A stretch of DNA of 64,000 bases from Hyposmocoma kahamanoa (Eukaryota; Arthropoda; Insecta; Lepidoptera; Cosmopterigidae): the NCBI RefSeq assembly GCF_003589595.1, contig NW_020656077.1, positions 927,443-991,442 of the forward strand, in the 5' to 3' direction. This document shows positions 22,898-35,009 of this stretch, piece by piece. The position numbers and the translations under genes are program-made. A model generated the notes under the pieces. It did no database searches. It was not told where the DNA came from and saw only the letters and a program-made list of their open reading frames with translations. Position 1 is the first letter of the stretch. Each line of letters starts with the position of its first letter.

Positions 22898-23503
22898 AAC
22901 CAACTTCAAAAAAGGAGGAGGTTCCCAATTGGACTATATTTTTTGTGCGTATGTTACGCGATTACACGATTTTGATGATTCTTTTTTTGTTGGATAGAGG
23001 GTGCCTCAGTATTCTTTTTATTTATTTGGGTCAACAAACAGGAGACACAATTGAAACTTATCACAAAATTTTTTTTAGAGTAAATATGTAATGATTGTGT
23101 CACCAGCACCGGTAACCACTATTTACTACAAAAAGCTGAACAGTGGTGATGCATGTGTAATAAACTACTGAACAATAAATAATTAAAAAATATTTTTTTA
23201 CAATACAAACCAATGAAACCTTGATACAATAATAATAATAATAATTACTACATAAGTACACATGGGTTGGGTACAAGTTATGTTGTGTGACACAAGGTTC
23301 CAAGGCTAATATAAAAAGAAAACAAAACTAATAGTTGCATTAGTAAATGACTTAGTAATTGGTATGACTGAAAATATTCCATCTCAAAAGGTGGCAAAAT
23401 ACCCCTATTTTTACATAATTTGAATCCGGTTTCGAGCACTTTCCAGTAATCGATTATTAACTTTTTAGTTTCAGTACTTATAAGCCAAGTTTTAAGTCGG
23501 TTA
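22898..23503 (+). mobile_element. MITE with AACCRACTTCAAAAAA ends, copy 1 (interrupted)
   Basis: The left end AACCAACTTCAAAAAAGG and the right end TTTTAAGTCGGTTA (about 23489-23502) are inverted relatives. The left 120 bp match the copy at 25369 (GGAGGAGGTTC; TATGTTACGCGATTAC; TTTTTGTTGGATAG). It is longer than its relative, probably because of an insertion after about 23020 that includes an (AAT)n run at 23229-23247. Confidence 0.6.
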
Positions 23504-24110
23504 CTTCTTTTTAATAAAAATATTGAATGAATAAACTGTAAGTCCTTTGATCTTGCTCACTCTTCAATAGCACCAGAACCCCATTGATACAATATGCTAG
23601 AGTGATGTTGAATTAAAAATAAAATCTATTTATACCATGTTAATGAAGTTATTAATTTCTTTTGTGTGGTTATGTGACTACTTCTATACAATTATTCAGT
23701 TTTAAGCTCTGTGAAATAGACAAGTTCTATTTGCCAAATGACAGGAGTGTTTATAATTTATTTAGATACTAATAAACAGTATAGATTACAATTTCGTAAT
23801 ACATATTGTCTTATCACATAGTCCTTTATAGATTATCGTAAACCCGCCTTAGCGTAGTACAATTTATAGTAACGTAGCATTAATGGAACGTAACCTGAAC
23901 TAATTTTATATCAGTAACGTCCCACTGCTGACCACGGTATCTATGTGGTCTTTAACATCTAGAAGACCTTTGTAATACACAACCTTGACATTGAGTCAGT
24001 GTGGTATGACATCATTGTCAAATACGTGTTAGCAAATTAAAAATTATTTTATTGCTAAAGTTTTTCAAATGTCAGCTCAAATATGATCAGTCCTTATTGT
24101 AACGCTCACC
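23504..24110. other. Intergenic, AT-rich
   Basis: Nothing recognised apart from CGTCCCACTGCTG at about 23917, a phrase common in lepidopteran SINE tails. Confidence 0.35.
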
Positions 24111-24145
24111 ACGGGCCTGCTTATCTAGGTTATAAGCTGGCCCGT
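24111..24145. repeat. Imperfect hairpin, 14-bp arms
   Basis: ACGGGCCTGCTTAT and ATAAGCTGGCCCGT pair at 13 of 14 positions around a seven-base loop. It is GC-rich compared with its flanks, so it would be stable in RNA or DNA. Confidence 0.55.
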
Positions 24146-24382
24146 GTTCGGCAGTGTGATGTATGTGTTCATACTGCTGGATCACAGACTCAACATGTCA
24201 CGTACACATTATTTTTGTTTGTTTAACCGAACTAATCTACGGGACAACGTGTCATGTGGCATTTTAAAGATACAGGGAGAGAACACTCTTTCCTTACAAT
24301 CATTGACGAAGTATTTCAGATAATTTGGTAGCTTTATGTAAATGTCTAACCGCATTTAATAAAAATTTATTACAATGACCAA

Positions 24383-24782
24383 CTTTTTTTATGATACCAA
24401 ATGACAAGACGAACCAGTCGTGCGCCTGGTGTTAAGCGACACGCCTAACCATTAATAACGCACACATGCACACACTCAACATAGTCCCGAACTAGGGACA
24501 CCCTGTGTCACGGGTGCTATGGACACACACATAGATAACCACAAATGAAACCCAAACTCTCGAGAGAAATAAATGTAGGCCATACAATGTAGGATATATT
24601 TCTGCCGGCCCGGAAATCGAACCTGGGACTAACTGCTCGGTCACGGAGGCAGTCCATTGCAGTTGCAGTGCCACTCAGAGCTTTAAATCGCAAAGATCTG
24701 GGGGACACTACCACTGCGCCTGTCACCCTAAGACATAAGTTAACAAGTCTCATGTGCCTGTAATTGCTCCAACACACCCTTA
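24383..24782 (-). mobile_element. SINE family B copy split by a family A insertion
   Basis: The B-family tail (24383-24455, - strand) and body/head (24655-24782) are separated by SINE A copy 5. The B break falls within the family sequence CTGTCCATTGCAG, and CCATT appears on both sides of the insert, a likely target duplication. The A element is therefore younger here. Confidence 0.8.
24456..24652 (-). mobile_element. SINE family A copy 5, nested in family B
   Basis: On the - strand it has TGCCTCCGTGACCGAGCAGT, a B box GGTTCGATTTCC, GGCCTACATTTATTTCTCTC and an AATAACGCACAC complement tail. Part of the head between the A and B boxes is missing. Confidence 0.8.
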
Positions 24783-24929
24783 AAAACCGAAGTACATCAC
24801 AAGGAGGTCTACAGATTTAAAAACTGCTACTGTTTTTGCTATAAAAACGGATACTAAGTAACTTTGTAAGAGAAAAAAACTGTTTGACACCTAGTAAAAC
24901 ACCTGTAACAAACACAAAGAAACTCGTAC

Positions 24930-25060
24930 TGACTCGATTTGTACGTAGTATAATAAGACAAATATGGTAACTCCGTAGAAACGTGGTAGCGCGGCTTGTA
25001 TGTGTGCATGCCCGTCGCGCGCCGTGTACAGACGCATACATTCGCATAATCTCGTTATGC
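24930..25060 (-). mobile_element. Fragment of the ATTATGCGAATG repeat
   Basis: On the - strand it reads GATTATGCGAATG, GCACACATACAAG, CGCGCTACCACGTTTCTACG, matching about 13002-13110 closely. This confirms a dispersed repeat with no name known to me. Confidence 0.5.
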
Positions 25061-25368
25061 ACACGCGTTGGAAAGCGCGAGTCGCAACATTCGCCATTCA
25101 TTATAGAATTGAATGTCACTGCTTCGAAAATTACATCAAATAGTAGACGTATTTATTGCTGTCTTTGTTGTAATTTGAACAAGTGAACCAAATTCAAGTC
25201 AAATTCAGAATCGTTCAGCATATCATTTCTATATCATAGTCATACTCCATAACCAAGATACCAATCCGCGATGCTTGTATAAAAATATTAATAACTAATT
25301 ACCTACTGCATTTTAACAAAGGTTATTTCCATATAGCACAAGAATATTGTGATGGAGGTCTTATTTTT

Positions 25369-25787
25369 AACCGACTTCAAAAAAGGACGAGGTTCTCAAT
25401 TCGACTGTATGTTTTTTTTGTATGTATGTTACGCGATAACTCCGGTATTTGTGAACCGATTTTCATGATTCTTTTTTGTTGGAATGGGGATACTTCCATA
25501 GTAGTCCCATTTCATTTTGAAGAAAATCATCCACCTCTAAGGGTCGCTGTTCACGCATGAAGATTCATTTTTATAAATAGCGCCTAAATTTTACTTAAGG
25601 AGCAATTATTTTAATGGTTGATTTTGCTATTTCTCCAATTATAGGCGTTTTTCTCTCAATATACTTTGAGTAGTGAGAACCGATTTTTATTATCTCTAGT
25701 ATCAAATCCTGTATAGTGGCGAACTATGGGATATTTCAATAAAACTTAGCAAATAGACGTAATTCTATGTACTTTTGAGGTCGGTTT
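25369..25787 (+). mobile_element. MITE with AACCGACTTCAAAAAA ends, copy 2
   Basis: An intact-looking 419-bp element: left end AACCGACTTCAAAAAAGG, right end TTTTGAGGTCGGTTTTT, its imperfect reverse complement. Inside are GAGGTTCTCAATTCGACTG and CGCGATAACTCCGG. I recognise this as a very common lepidopteran repeat. There is no coding capacity. Confidence 0.7.
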
Positions 25788-27901
25788 TTTAGTACTCTAT
25801 ACTTAGATTATTTTCAAATTGTGTTTTGTAATTTGTAGGTACTACTTCCTATGCTCCGAGTGAAGTGTAGATCGGAGAATTTTTTCTTTGTATGCGGTCT
25901 TAGTATCAACAAAAATAACAAACCAGTGGAGGATTTTCACAAAAAAATAATTATGACAATTATGGTAGTAAAACATCATGGTAATATACCTACAATAAAT
26001 AAATAAATATTTGCAATTAATACAGTGACATCTATCGTCAGCTTCTGGTAGCTGTAACCTGGATAAGTGAGAACTATATAACATCAAATCTGTAAATTTT
26101 AAGATCATAAAAAACTTGTTAAAGGTAAAATACTTTTTTGAGACCCGAACTTATATAGTATTCTCACGAATCAGAATTTTCCGAATGTATTTAGGGAACG
26201 GAAAGTAGTAATAAATTTTGTAAATAAAAAATAATAAGAGGATATTGCTGTCTATTCTCTGGGGGTTACCCTGCTATTTTTGTGTACAATTTGATCAGCC
26301 TATTTCAGGTTTCCGAAAGATATCGTTTAACATGAATTATTCAATTTGTATAAATAGTACGTACCCACCTCGTGTCATGGGTGCATCGACAATCGCATAA
26401 TAATAAAGTATGTAATTGCGTATGTCTGTCGTACGTTTTGATATTATGGAACTTGACTCAGGTGGAGAAAATGATGTGGAGGTTAATCGTGGAGAGATTT
26501 GAACAGGTATAACAATGACAAAAGCGAGTGAAAGAGGAAAGATTAGTTTAGAAGTATTTAAGAAACCTTTTAAATTCTAAAAGTTATGTAACACTTTAAT
26601 CGAATGTGAACCTTCCCAGGCATCACCCAAAGAGCTTAATTGTACAACTGTGTAGAAAGGCAATATACTTCGTATCAGACACTAATACCAAAAGCTTATA
26701 AAAAAGCAATAATAAGAACCGAAACATGTATAATTAATGAGTTGCTACACATAAAAATCTAAACAAAAAATTACTTAGACATAAACTTAGTTAATACTGG
26801 TAAGAACTTAATTGCGTATAATAAAAAGGAAAATATAAAGGCTCATTTTGAATAGAGGAGATGCCACAAAATCCTCCCCCTGTGCGCGCGCGCACCATTC
26901 ACAAAAATGTTTTTTCGGCGCGTACCTGCAACTTCCTTCCTACAACGATCCATTATCGTGAATGACATTCCATGACTTTGACAGTTAAATGGATACTATA
27001 ACACCTCTACTGAGTTACATTTACTAGTCTTAAAGAAAAATAAACCTTTACGGACGCATTTAGGGCTCAAAATTACGTAGCGTTTCATATTTAAGTCATG
27101 ATGTTAGGACAGATTTTGACAAAATTATGCAGCACCTGAGAAATCAACGCAGTGTTCTATTTGTAAATAAATAAAGCTGATATTACTGGCTACATCAGGA
27201 ACAAATACGCAAGTAGTCATTATTATTTTTGTAAGGTGTGAGTAAACGATAGTATAGTGAGTGACGTGAAGTCGCAAGCGCATTGTGATCGGTGCCACGC
27301 TGTCTGTGCGCTGGGTTTTTGTTAATTTTTTTTCCAGTCTGTAGGAGAAATTAATACTTATGCTTACTAATGATATCGTTGACAAACTATTAAGAGGAAT
27401 TAAAATATTTCTTACGCAACGTTCAAAGGTCATTAAGGCTATATACTAAATGTACATAATTAGGTATACTTTATAATATTTGAACCCTACCACATAAACT
27501 ACTAATAAACTTGTACAGTTAAATGATAATGTTAACCGAGTTCCTTAAAATTACGAAAAGGGCTGTGTTTTCAAATTTTAAATATGTGACTAGAATTGAA
27601 CTGCATTTTTTGTAGATGGGCTAGCTTAGTTTTAAAAAACTGCATATCTCAATAATTTTGACATTTAGTTCACTGTCATTGAACATTGACATATACTATC
27701 ACCGCATTTAAATTACTGACTGTCTTATTAAATCCATATTTTATGTGCACGTTATGTAATATTATTTAAAGAAACTCTTTACGCCTAGTATAGTCTAATG
27801 AAGTGCATGAATAAACGCAGAATATACCTTCTATATGTTTTGTATGTCTAATGTTTGGCCGGACGTGGTAAAACTACACTAATTAATTAATATTATACAT
27901 A
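25788..27901. other. Intergenic, AT-rich
   Basis: No supported gene; a (GC)n-rich patch (CTGTGCGCGCGCGCACC) at about 26880. Open frames present have no recognised domain. Confidence 0.4.
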
Positions 27902-29155
27902 GGGCGCACTATAAGCTTCCGGAACTTACATAAACAATGTTTATAAAATAATTACAACATTTCAAAATGGAACTTTCTTGTTTCATCTGACTGTCACTTG
28001 TTTTTACATTGTGGCATCATTTTAGAAATTGGTTGTCTACATCACCATAAATTTAACTCCTGAAAATGTTGGTAGTATGATTTTCTACGACTTTAAGTGG
28101 AATTTAACAGCTCAGCGGAACTTCGCTAGGCTTCAAACTGCTTTTGCCGATGAAACACCATGCAAGGCGATTGTTTATAGCTGGTTTGCTGAATTCAAAC
28201 ACGGTCGTGTGAATCTCAGTGACGAATTTCGTGATGGTCGCCCGTCCACTGCGGTGAACAACAAAAACATCGATGCTGTGCGCCGTATGATCAAAACAGA
28301 CATGTGACGTACCATGAGATTTAGGCATCTTTAGGCATGAGTCAAATAGGTCAAATAGGTATGAGTCAAATACAATCAATACTACACAAACATTTGGGTG
28401 TGAAAAAGCTATGCTCTCGGTGGATCCCACACAATTTGACTAAGGTTCAAAAAACGGATCGCGTCACTTGGTGCAATGCCACGTTTACCAGATTCAACGA
28501 AGGAGCGTCAAATTTGGTGTGAGATATAGTAACAGGTGACGAAACATGGATTTATAGTAACGATCCCAAAACAAAGCAGCAATCGAGCGTATGGGTCTTT
28601 CGAGATTAGCCGAAACCAACCAAAGTGGCGCGCGTGCAAAGTGCTTCTAAGCGGATGATTGGTACTTGTTTTAATAAAACTGGACACGTGGCTACTGTTG
28701 CTTTGGAGAATCGTTGTACCGTGAATAGTGATTGGTACACGATCATTTATTTACTGCCAGTTATTGACAAACTCCGTAAAAATAACCGTAAACGCCGTAA
28801 CACCTTGCACCACGATAATACCAGTTCTCACACGGCCAGACAGACAAATGAATTTTTGAAGGTGAACAACATTGGCCTTATGAGCCATCCCTTGTGACTT
28901 TTATTTATTTCCAAAAATTATGAACCAGTTTCGCGGTCAATGATATTCATCACATGAAGAGTCTGTCGAAGAGAATGAAACATATTATGTTTTAGATATT
29001 GTCACGGAGGAGTGGCATAATTGCTTTCAAAATTTGTTCATTCGTATGAAAAAGTGCATTAGCGCTAACGGAGAATATTTTGAAAATCAATAAATTCATT
29101 TCTGACTATTTATAGTATTTTTTTGTTATTCATTCCGGAAACTTATAGTGTGCCC
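27902..29155 (+). mobile_element. Dead mariner element with both inverted ends
   Basis: The terminal repeats GGGCGCACTATAAGCTTCCG (left) and GGGCACACTATAAGTTTCCG (reverse complement of the right end) bound a 1254-bp element, usual for mariner. The left flank has TA (27900-27901); the right flank is CA, a decayed TA. It contains a broken transposase (separate entry). SINE B copy 3 follows after only four bases. Confidence 0.85.
28044..29085 (+). pseudogene. Mariner transposase pseudogene
   Basis: The N-terminal helix-turn-helix region reads VYSWFAEFKHGRVNLSDEFR (about 28167), followed by DGRPSTAV. After a deletion and stop at about 28305 it continues with HKHLGVKKLCSRW, then VTGDETWI (first catalytic Asp) at about 28530, and HHDNTSSHTA (second catalytic Asp) at about 28811. 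The block that normally carries the third Asp is missing: SHP runs into a shifted DFYLFP at 28896. Multiple stops and shifts make it inactive. It cannot transpose itself, though its ends might still be recognised. Confidence 0.85.
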
Positions 29156-29159
29156 CACG

Positions 29160-29330
29160 CAGTAGAGCTCCTTGTAAAGGAGTTTGTGGAGGGAAGTACT
29201 ACTTGCTACGTTATCTATTTCTGCTGCCAAGCAGTAATGTGAGCATTATTGCGGTCCGATTTTGAAAAGTAAGGGTGCTGGTGAAATTACAGGCACATGG
29301 GAGTTATGTCTTAGGGTGACGGACGCAGTG
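29160..29330 (+). mobile_element. SINE family B copy 3, 3'-truncated
   Basis: Starts AGTAGAGCTCCTTGTAAAGG and stops after GGTGACGGACGCAGTG, lacking the 3' half and tail. 3' truncation is unusual for a retroposon and points to later deletion or disruption. Confidence 0.75.
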
Positions 29331-29511
29331 AAAAACATGTTACACCTGGTTTAGCCTATTGAATTGCATATGAGTAAACGTATTATCTTCTTCCTGTCCT
29401 TATCTCACGCTAAGTGGTGTCGGCAAAACATGTATTTTTTTTCCACTCTCCCCTATCAACCGTCATTTGAGTAAATGTATAATATACATTCAAGACTAAC
29501 AAATATATAAT

Positions 29512-29751
29512 ATGCCGCCAAGCAGTAATGTGAGTTTTAGTGCGTTCCGGTTAAGAAGAGTAAGGATTCTGGTGAAATTACAAACACGTGGGACTTGTCA
29601 ACTTATAGCTCAGGGTAATGGGCGCAGTGGTAGTGCCCTTAGATCTTGGTAATTTATAGCTCTAAGTGGCACTGCAACTGCTGTGGACAGGCATGTCGCT
29701 TACCACCAGGCGCACGACTTGTTCGTCTCGTCACTTCATATCTTAAAACAA
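29512..29751 (+). mobile_element. SINE family B copy 4
   Basis: Begins at ATGCCGCCAAGCAGTAATG, contains TACAAACACGTGGGACTTG and ends CACTTCATATCTTAAAACA. The two B copies here are about 180 bp apart in the same orientation. Confidence 0.8.
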
Positions 29752-30744
29752 AATATTGATTTTGTTACATGTCATCGTTCTATACAGCCTGTATTTTCAC
29801 AAATAAGTGCCAGTTGAATAAAACAACTTCTTTTTTCGAAAAAATTATGAAAAAGCCTAAATTTTTAATCAGAAAGGGAAATTGAATCTAAAATCCACCC
29901 AAACCTTGGAGTATCCGTATCGTAACACGTAATAATAACAAAAGATCAACAACAATCATTTTATGCGACGTTTAAACTAGTGAAATCTTTGAATGGACTC
30001 TCCAGCCCATTGATGCATCGGGAAGGTGGGCAGTTGGACAAAAACTGACTCTTTGATCTTTTTCACTTTATTACTCGGCATATTTCCGGTTCGATGCTTT
30101 GAAAACACCAAATACGAGTATTTATTGTAAAAACGGAGGAAACCGAGCGATTTTGCAAAAATTTAAAGTGACACCGTTATTGTGTTGAACTGTTATTGCC
30201 ATTTATGACTACTTTGATGTTTTCGACGTGATTGTACTGCGATCATACTTATTATAGGATTTTGGGATAATACTTTCGGATTTTACAGATCGTTTGTAAA
30301 CATGTTACTATTCACGAGAGTTATAATGTACCTACACAAAAAAAAATACCTTCGATTTATTCTATTATACACATTTTAAAGAAAGGGAACACAATTTTGG
30401 TAATTAAATGCATTTTTAAATTAATTTGCCAGTGATTTTTTCAGGAGACTTAAATACGTAACTCTACCAGCTACTAAAACTTTGAACAATTTATTAGTAA
30501 AAACTAAAAGCCATATTAGTCCAAGAATGTGAAATTGTAAACTGTCACGTAAAACGTAAAGTGTCACGTATATAGCGTGTTGTACTTGTAATAATAGAGT
30601 CCGAATTCGGACGAATAGGCTCAATGTCGGCCCGTGCACAAAAACCGATACGTTTCTACTTCATTGTCACGCCCACGGATGAATTCACACCGAACAAAAT
30701 AGGTGCGCGAACATTTTGCTTTGATTATATAGGATGATACGCAA
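29752..30744. other. Intergenic, nothing recognised
   Basis: AT-rich unique DNA. Confidence 0.4.
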
Positions 30745-31165
30745 CTTACATCATCCACCTATTGGAGTCTACTGCTGGACAAAGATCCAGTGCGCGCCAT
30801 TTCGCCCGGTACTCAGGTTGTCGTATTCATCTGCTGCCAGCAGCCTTTCGCAGATCGTCACTTCATTTGATAAGAGGGCGTCTTACACAACGTTTGCCGA
30901 ACCGTGATCTTCACTCAAGAACTCGCTTTCCTCATCGGTTATCGGTTCTTCAACAGATGTGGCCAGCCCGCTTCCACTTCAGCTTGCTATATTCTACAAG
31001 CTATGTCGACGACCTAAGTTCTTTGTCGGATAACCTCATTTCATATATTTTAGTCCTTTAGAGAAACTTCGAGCATAGCTCGTTCTACAGCTCGCTGGGC
31101 GACTTTTAGTCATGAGTAAGAAGAATAGACGACCTTTGCGAAGAAGAAAAAAAGAAGAAGAAAAC
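30745..31165 (+). mobile_element. Non-LTR retrotransposon 3' end (remnant)
   Basis: GC-richer sequence with phrases I associate with lepidopteran LINE 3' regions: CTACTGCTGGACAAAGATCC, CACTCAAGAACTCGCTTTCC, GGTTATCGGTTCTTC, GTGGCCAGCCCGCTTCCACT and GCTATGTCGACGACC, followed by a GAAGAAGAAA-type simple tail. A 99-codon open frame inside is probably not a protein. Clade not assigned. Confidence 0.55.
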
Positions 31166-31831
31166 TCGACATAGTTTTGATACGCAACTTATGGGTTAAA
31201 TTAAAAAAATATATAGGGGTTGTTTTATTTCATTACCTTCAAGATCAAGAAGTGATTAGTCATTCTCAGGCTCAATGTAACCGAGAAACACAAGCTGTCG
31301 TTAATTGACGTGAGGAATTGTAGCTTTGTCTGGCTGTGTCAAAATAATGTGTTGTAGCAACGAATGCATGTCCAGCGTATATCAGATAGTAAATCAGATG
31401 AAAAAGCTAAGACACCATTTTGGGACATGTATCGCCAATAGGAATAGGTTGATGAAAATCGGTGTGACTGTGTACAGCCCCACAAAAGAGTAGTAACAGT
31501 ATAATGTCGAAATCGAAAAAGTCAATTTATTGTCAGTAAACCGATTACTTTGGGGGAAGCAGGGTGCTCGGGAGTTGTCGAATATCTAACGTCAGATTAG
31601 CCGGGCTGAAGACGGAATTCAATTATTGCGAGCAAATCACTAATATTAACTTTTATTGTAGTGAGTGTTGATGCGCATTGACATGATCGTAAATGCACTG
31701 AGAACGTGGGGATTATAGGCACTTCTGTGTAATGGGCATATTGTAATATTGGTTATTAGAATCTCTCTGTTATTATAACCAGTCTAATATAAAATACCTA
31801 AAGTACAATAGTTTTTTTTTATGTAGAAAAA
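31166..31831. other. Intergenic, nothing recognised
   Basis: Unique AT-rich DNA. Confidence 0.35.
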
Positions 31832-31863
31832 AGTTTGTGCTTAACTGCTGTTAAGCACAAACT
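31832..31863. repeat. Perfect 13-bp-arm hairpin overlapping a SINE start
   Basis: AGTTTGTGCTTAA, loop CTGCTG, TTAAGCACAAACT. The right arm runs into the first bases of SINE A copy 4. Confidence 0.6.
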
Positions 31864-32062
31864 CTGTGGCTGAACGGTTACCATGCTGGACTGCCACGCA
31901 GAGTTGTTCGATTCCCGGGCCGGGAGAAATATTTGTAAGGCCTACATTCGTTTCTCTCGTGAGTTATGGTGTAAGTTGTCTATGTGTGTGTACATGGCAC
32001 CCGCGATACAGGGTCTTCCTATGAGTGTGTACCTACGTTATTTATTTTATTGTTATTTATTA
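31861..32062 (+). mobile_element. SINE family A copy 4
   Basis: Head ACTCTGTGGCTGAACGGTTA, B box GTTCGATTCCCGG with a short deletion before it, body CGTTTCTCTCGTGAGTT, and a TTATTTATTATTATG-like tail. Confidence 0.8.
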
Positions 32063-32885
32063 TTATGCTATATTTAAAATCTTTTTTATTCAGAAAAGGT
32101 GAAATTGTTTTTATATTAAATACTTACAGAATTCCAAGAAGTCATGTATAAGTAAAACTTTGCATCCTCGACTCAATTTTGCTTGCTTTGGGATAAAAAA
32201 ATTGATAACTTAAGATAGCTTTAGACTTAAACAAAAGTCCGTCGCTGCAACTCAAAATATATGGAATGGAAATTTAAAAAATCAGTTTAATGTTTTGGCT
32301 ACAGCTTTGACCACCAGTGCATTATTATACCCTTTTTTACACAAGTGTTTATAAAGTTTTTTGCTCTAAACTTATCATAAAATGAAGCAAAATAAACGCA
32401 ACAGGCAATTAGTGGACTAATAAGCGGAAACAGATCTGACACACTGATGACATAGATATAGTATTGGTCTCCGATGACACGCAAATGATTGTCACAATGA
32501 CAGCTTCCTGACAACTCCTGTCCTATCACAACAATAAGCTAATGACAGTTTGTCTATGGTGTTCGCAGGATTTGTTTACATTGACACTAATGTGAGAACA
32601 TTATTGGCACTTGAATATGAATTTCCATGTTTGAATAAGTGTCAGAAAGATCTTATTGGTATACTCATGTAATGAAATCAAATATCTTTATTGCATTTAT
32701 AAGCAAATTAGATTTGAAAACGTTACTTCGGTTAAAAGTAATTACTATTCATTCTTTTGACAAATTCACATGATTGAGAAGAATGATTTTTTTGATTCTT
32801 TTTTATTTCATCACAAACATTTAATTAGCTGGAAATACACATATTATATAATAACGGAATTGGATTCTAGGCAGTTCATTTTTGA
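32063..32885. other. Intergenic, AT-rich
   Basis: Nothing recognised. Confidence 0.4.
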
Positions 32886-33180
32886 TGCGCCTGTTACCTT
32901 GAGACATAAGTGAACAAGTCTCATGTGCCTTTTTTATAATTCCAAGTGAAGAGACGAACAAGGCTTGCACCTGGTGGTAAGCGACACGCCTATCCATAAC
33001 AGTTGCAGTGCCACTCAGAGTTTTAAATCGCAGAAATCTTAGACGCACTGCCATTGTGCCCATCACCCTGAGACGTGTAATTTCATAAGCACCCTTATTT
33101 ATATACAAAACCAGAACGCCGTGATGCTTACATTACTGTTTAGCGGCAGAAATAAGTAAAGTGACAGTACTTCACTGGAC
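32886..33180 (-). mobile_element. SINE family B, inverted copy plus a neighbouring fragment
   Basis: A near-complete - strand copy runs from the tail at 32931 (TTTTTTATAATTCC) to the 5' part at about 33180 (CATTACTGTTTAGCGGCAG). Directly left, 32886-32930 is a second - strand piece of the same family (GAGACATAAGTGAACAAGTC), so one copy inserted beside or into another. Confidence 0.75.
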
Positions 33181-33182
33181 AG

Positions 33183-33451
33183 CAGCAGAAGAGCTCCTTC
33201 TATTATATCTGCCGCCAAGCAGTAATGTCAGCATTACTGTGTTCCGCTTTTGAAGGGTAAGGGTGCTGGTGAAATTACAGGCACATGAGACTTGTTAACC
33301 TAACTCTCAGGGTGACGGGCGCAGTGGCAGTGCCACTCAGATCTTTGAAATTTAAAGCTCTGAGTGGCAATATAATTGTCGTGGACAGGCGTGTAGCTCA
33401 CCATCAGGCGCACGACTTGTACGTCCCGTCGCTTAATATTATAAAAAAAAA
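33183..33451 (+). mobile_element. SINE family B copy 6, head-to-head with its neighbour
   Basis: A full-length + copy: AGAGCTCCTTCTATTATATC, CCGCCAAGCAGTAATGTCAG, GCACGACTTGTACGTCCCGT and an A-rich tail. With the preceding - copy it forms an inverted pair of about 500 bp with almost no spacer. Confidence 0.8.
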
Positions 33452-34799
33452 TGAAGGAGTATCAACTATCATAGCAAAAATCATAGGATTGTAACTTAAA
33501 TAATTGCTACAGTGGTTATATCGATACCTCATATTTTTGACAATATTAAAAATAAAATATAACTAATCTCATACCAGAAGCAAGATCATTGAGTAGCGTA
33601 GCCATAATCTGCATCACAGAGCACCAGTCACCACTTTCCCGGCTTCATAAGGTCGGCCATAACTAATGATGTAGTAAAAAATATGCTTTTATATCGGGTG
33701 TCAATAAACTCCGCTACGTCTAACTTTTTAACATTTAATACACCACCGGACAAAGGGTCCGGTAGCCTTTTATTTTCATTCGTTTAGGGTTCAGTGGCTT
33801 TCTAGTTGACCATGGATATACGAATTTTTTGTTGAGTTGAACTTGTTGCTTGTTTTTTGGGGAAATTAAATATGTACTTTGACTTTCAGAAAGCTGAAAA
33901 ATAACAGACAATGATTACTCAGTAAATCTTCTGGTTAATACCGTCACATCTTTGCGATATCAACCCAGTCTACCAGTGTGATTTTTTAACTTACGATACA
34001 AAGTGACGGGACGAACAATTCATAAGAACATTAGTCTATGTTGGCAAATTTTTACTTAATTTGCGTGAAAACATCTTTTCATCGGCCGCCTTTGGCAGGT
34101 ACTGGCAAGGATGAGAAAATTAGATAATCACATATTCTAAAATTTGATCATTCTGAACAAAAACTCGTCAATGAAAACGACTAGCGGACGACTTTTAGTG
34201 TCTAGCGGCTTGGCTTGCTGTGAAATTATTATTGTAATCAATTCATCTTTTGAATTCCAATGACATTTTAAACTAAATAAAAGCCATTTTTTATGTTACC
34301 AGAAATTCATACCATACTTGGTACTTATTGCAACGGGCTGGCAGCCACAATTCGACGACAAAACGCCTATTTTGCGTGTGGATAAAACTACCATGTGTGA
34401 ATTTTCAAAGGGCACAGGACACATGTTGTTTGTTTTACTTATACGAACGCCATATTAAACGTTTAATGAAATCTTGTATAATTTTATACTATTACGACAC
34501 ATTAAAAATGCTCAGAAAGCAGAAAAGACAGAACCCTTGGCCTGCGTTCATGAGAGTCGTTGGTTCAGTTAAGACCGGTAGCCGACAATGGGCCTCATTT
34601 ATCAGACTCGGCTTAGTGCGTTTTGCTCTCTTTGCCGCCGCCACCGAAAACGTGCTACCTGTTCGTTAGCAGCCTCAACTTACCCACTAAATTAATGATC
34701 ACTCTGTATACAATTTCACATACTTGCATGTTAATATGTTAGCTAACGTCTTGTTTTTGACGTACAGCACTGAATATAAAGTTGTATTAATACGGCAAT
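33452..34799. other. Intergenic, with a SINE B tail fragment
   Basis: Mostly unrecognised. A - strand B-family tail piece (ACAAAGTGACGGGACGAACA) lies at about 33993-34014. A small hairpin ACCGGAC/GTCCGGT is at 33745-33763. A 113-codon open frame at 34328-34669 has no domain I can support. Confidence 0.4.
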
Positions 34800-35009
34800 A
34801 ATATTAAGAAAAACTCTACTCCACTTTTCACTTTGATTTTTGTTTTTGTGCTACAACCTATACAGTTGTGAGTGTTTTAAATATTTATGCTATAGTCAAA
34901 GCCAAAAAATTCGGGTCTCAAGAAAAATAACGGCGTTTCCTTGAGGAAAGCGTAATAAAGAAAACACAATTTCGATTTTTGCTGGTCAATAGTGGTTGTT
35001 CGGATTGCA

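Noticed and set aside
27125..27433. 102-codon minus-strand frame
   Set aside because: No domain and ordinary AT-rich composition; chance is likely.
34328..34669. 113-codon plus-strand frame
   Set aside because: No motif recognised, starts at a non-ATG codon, sits in repeat-rich DNA.
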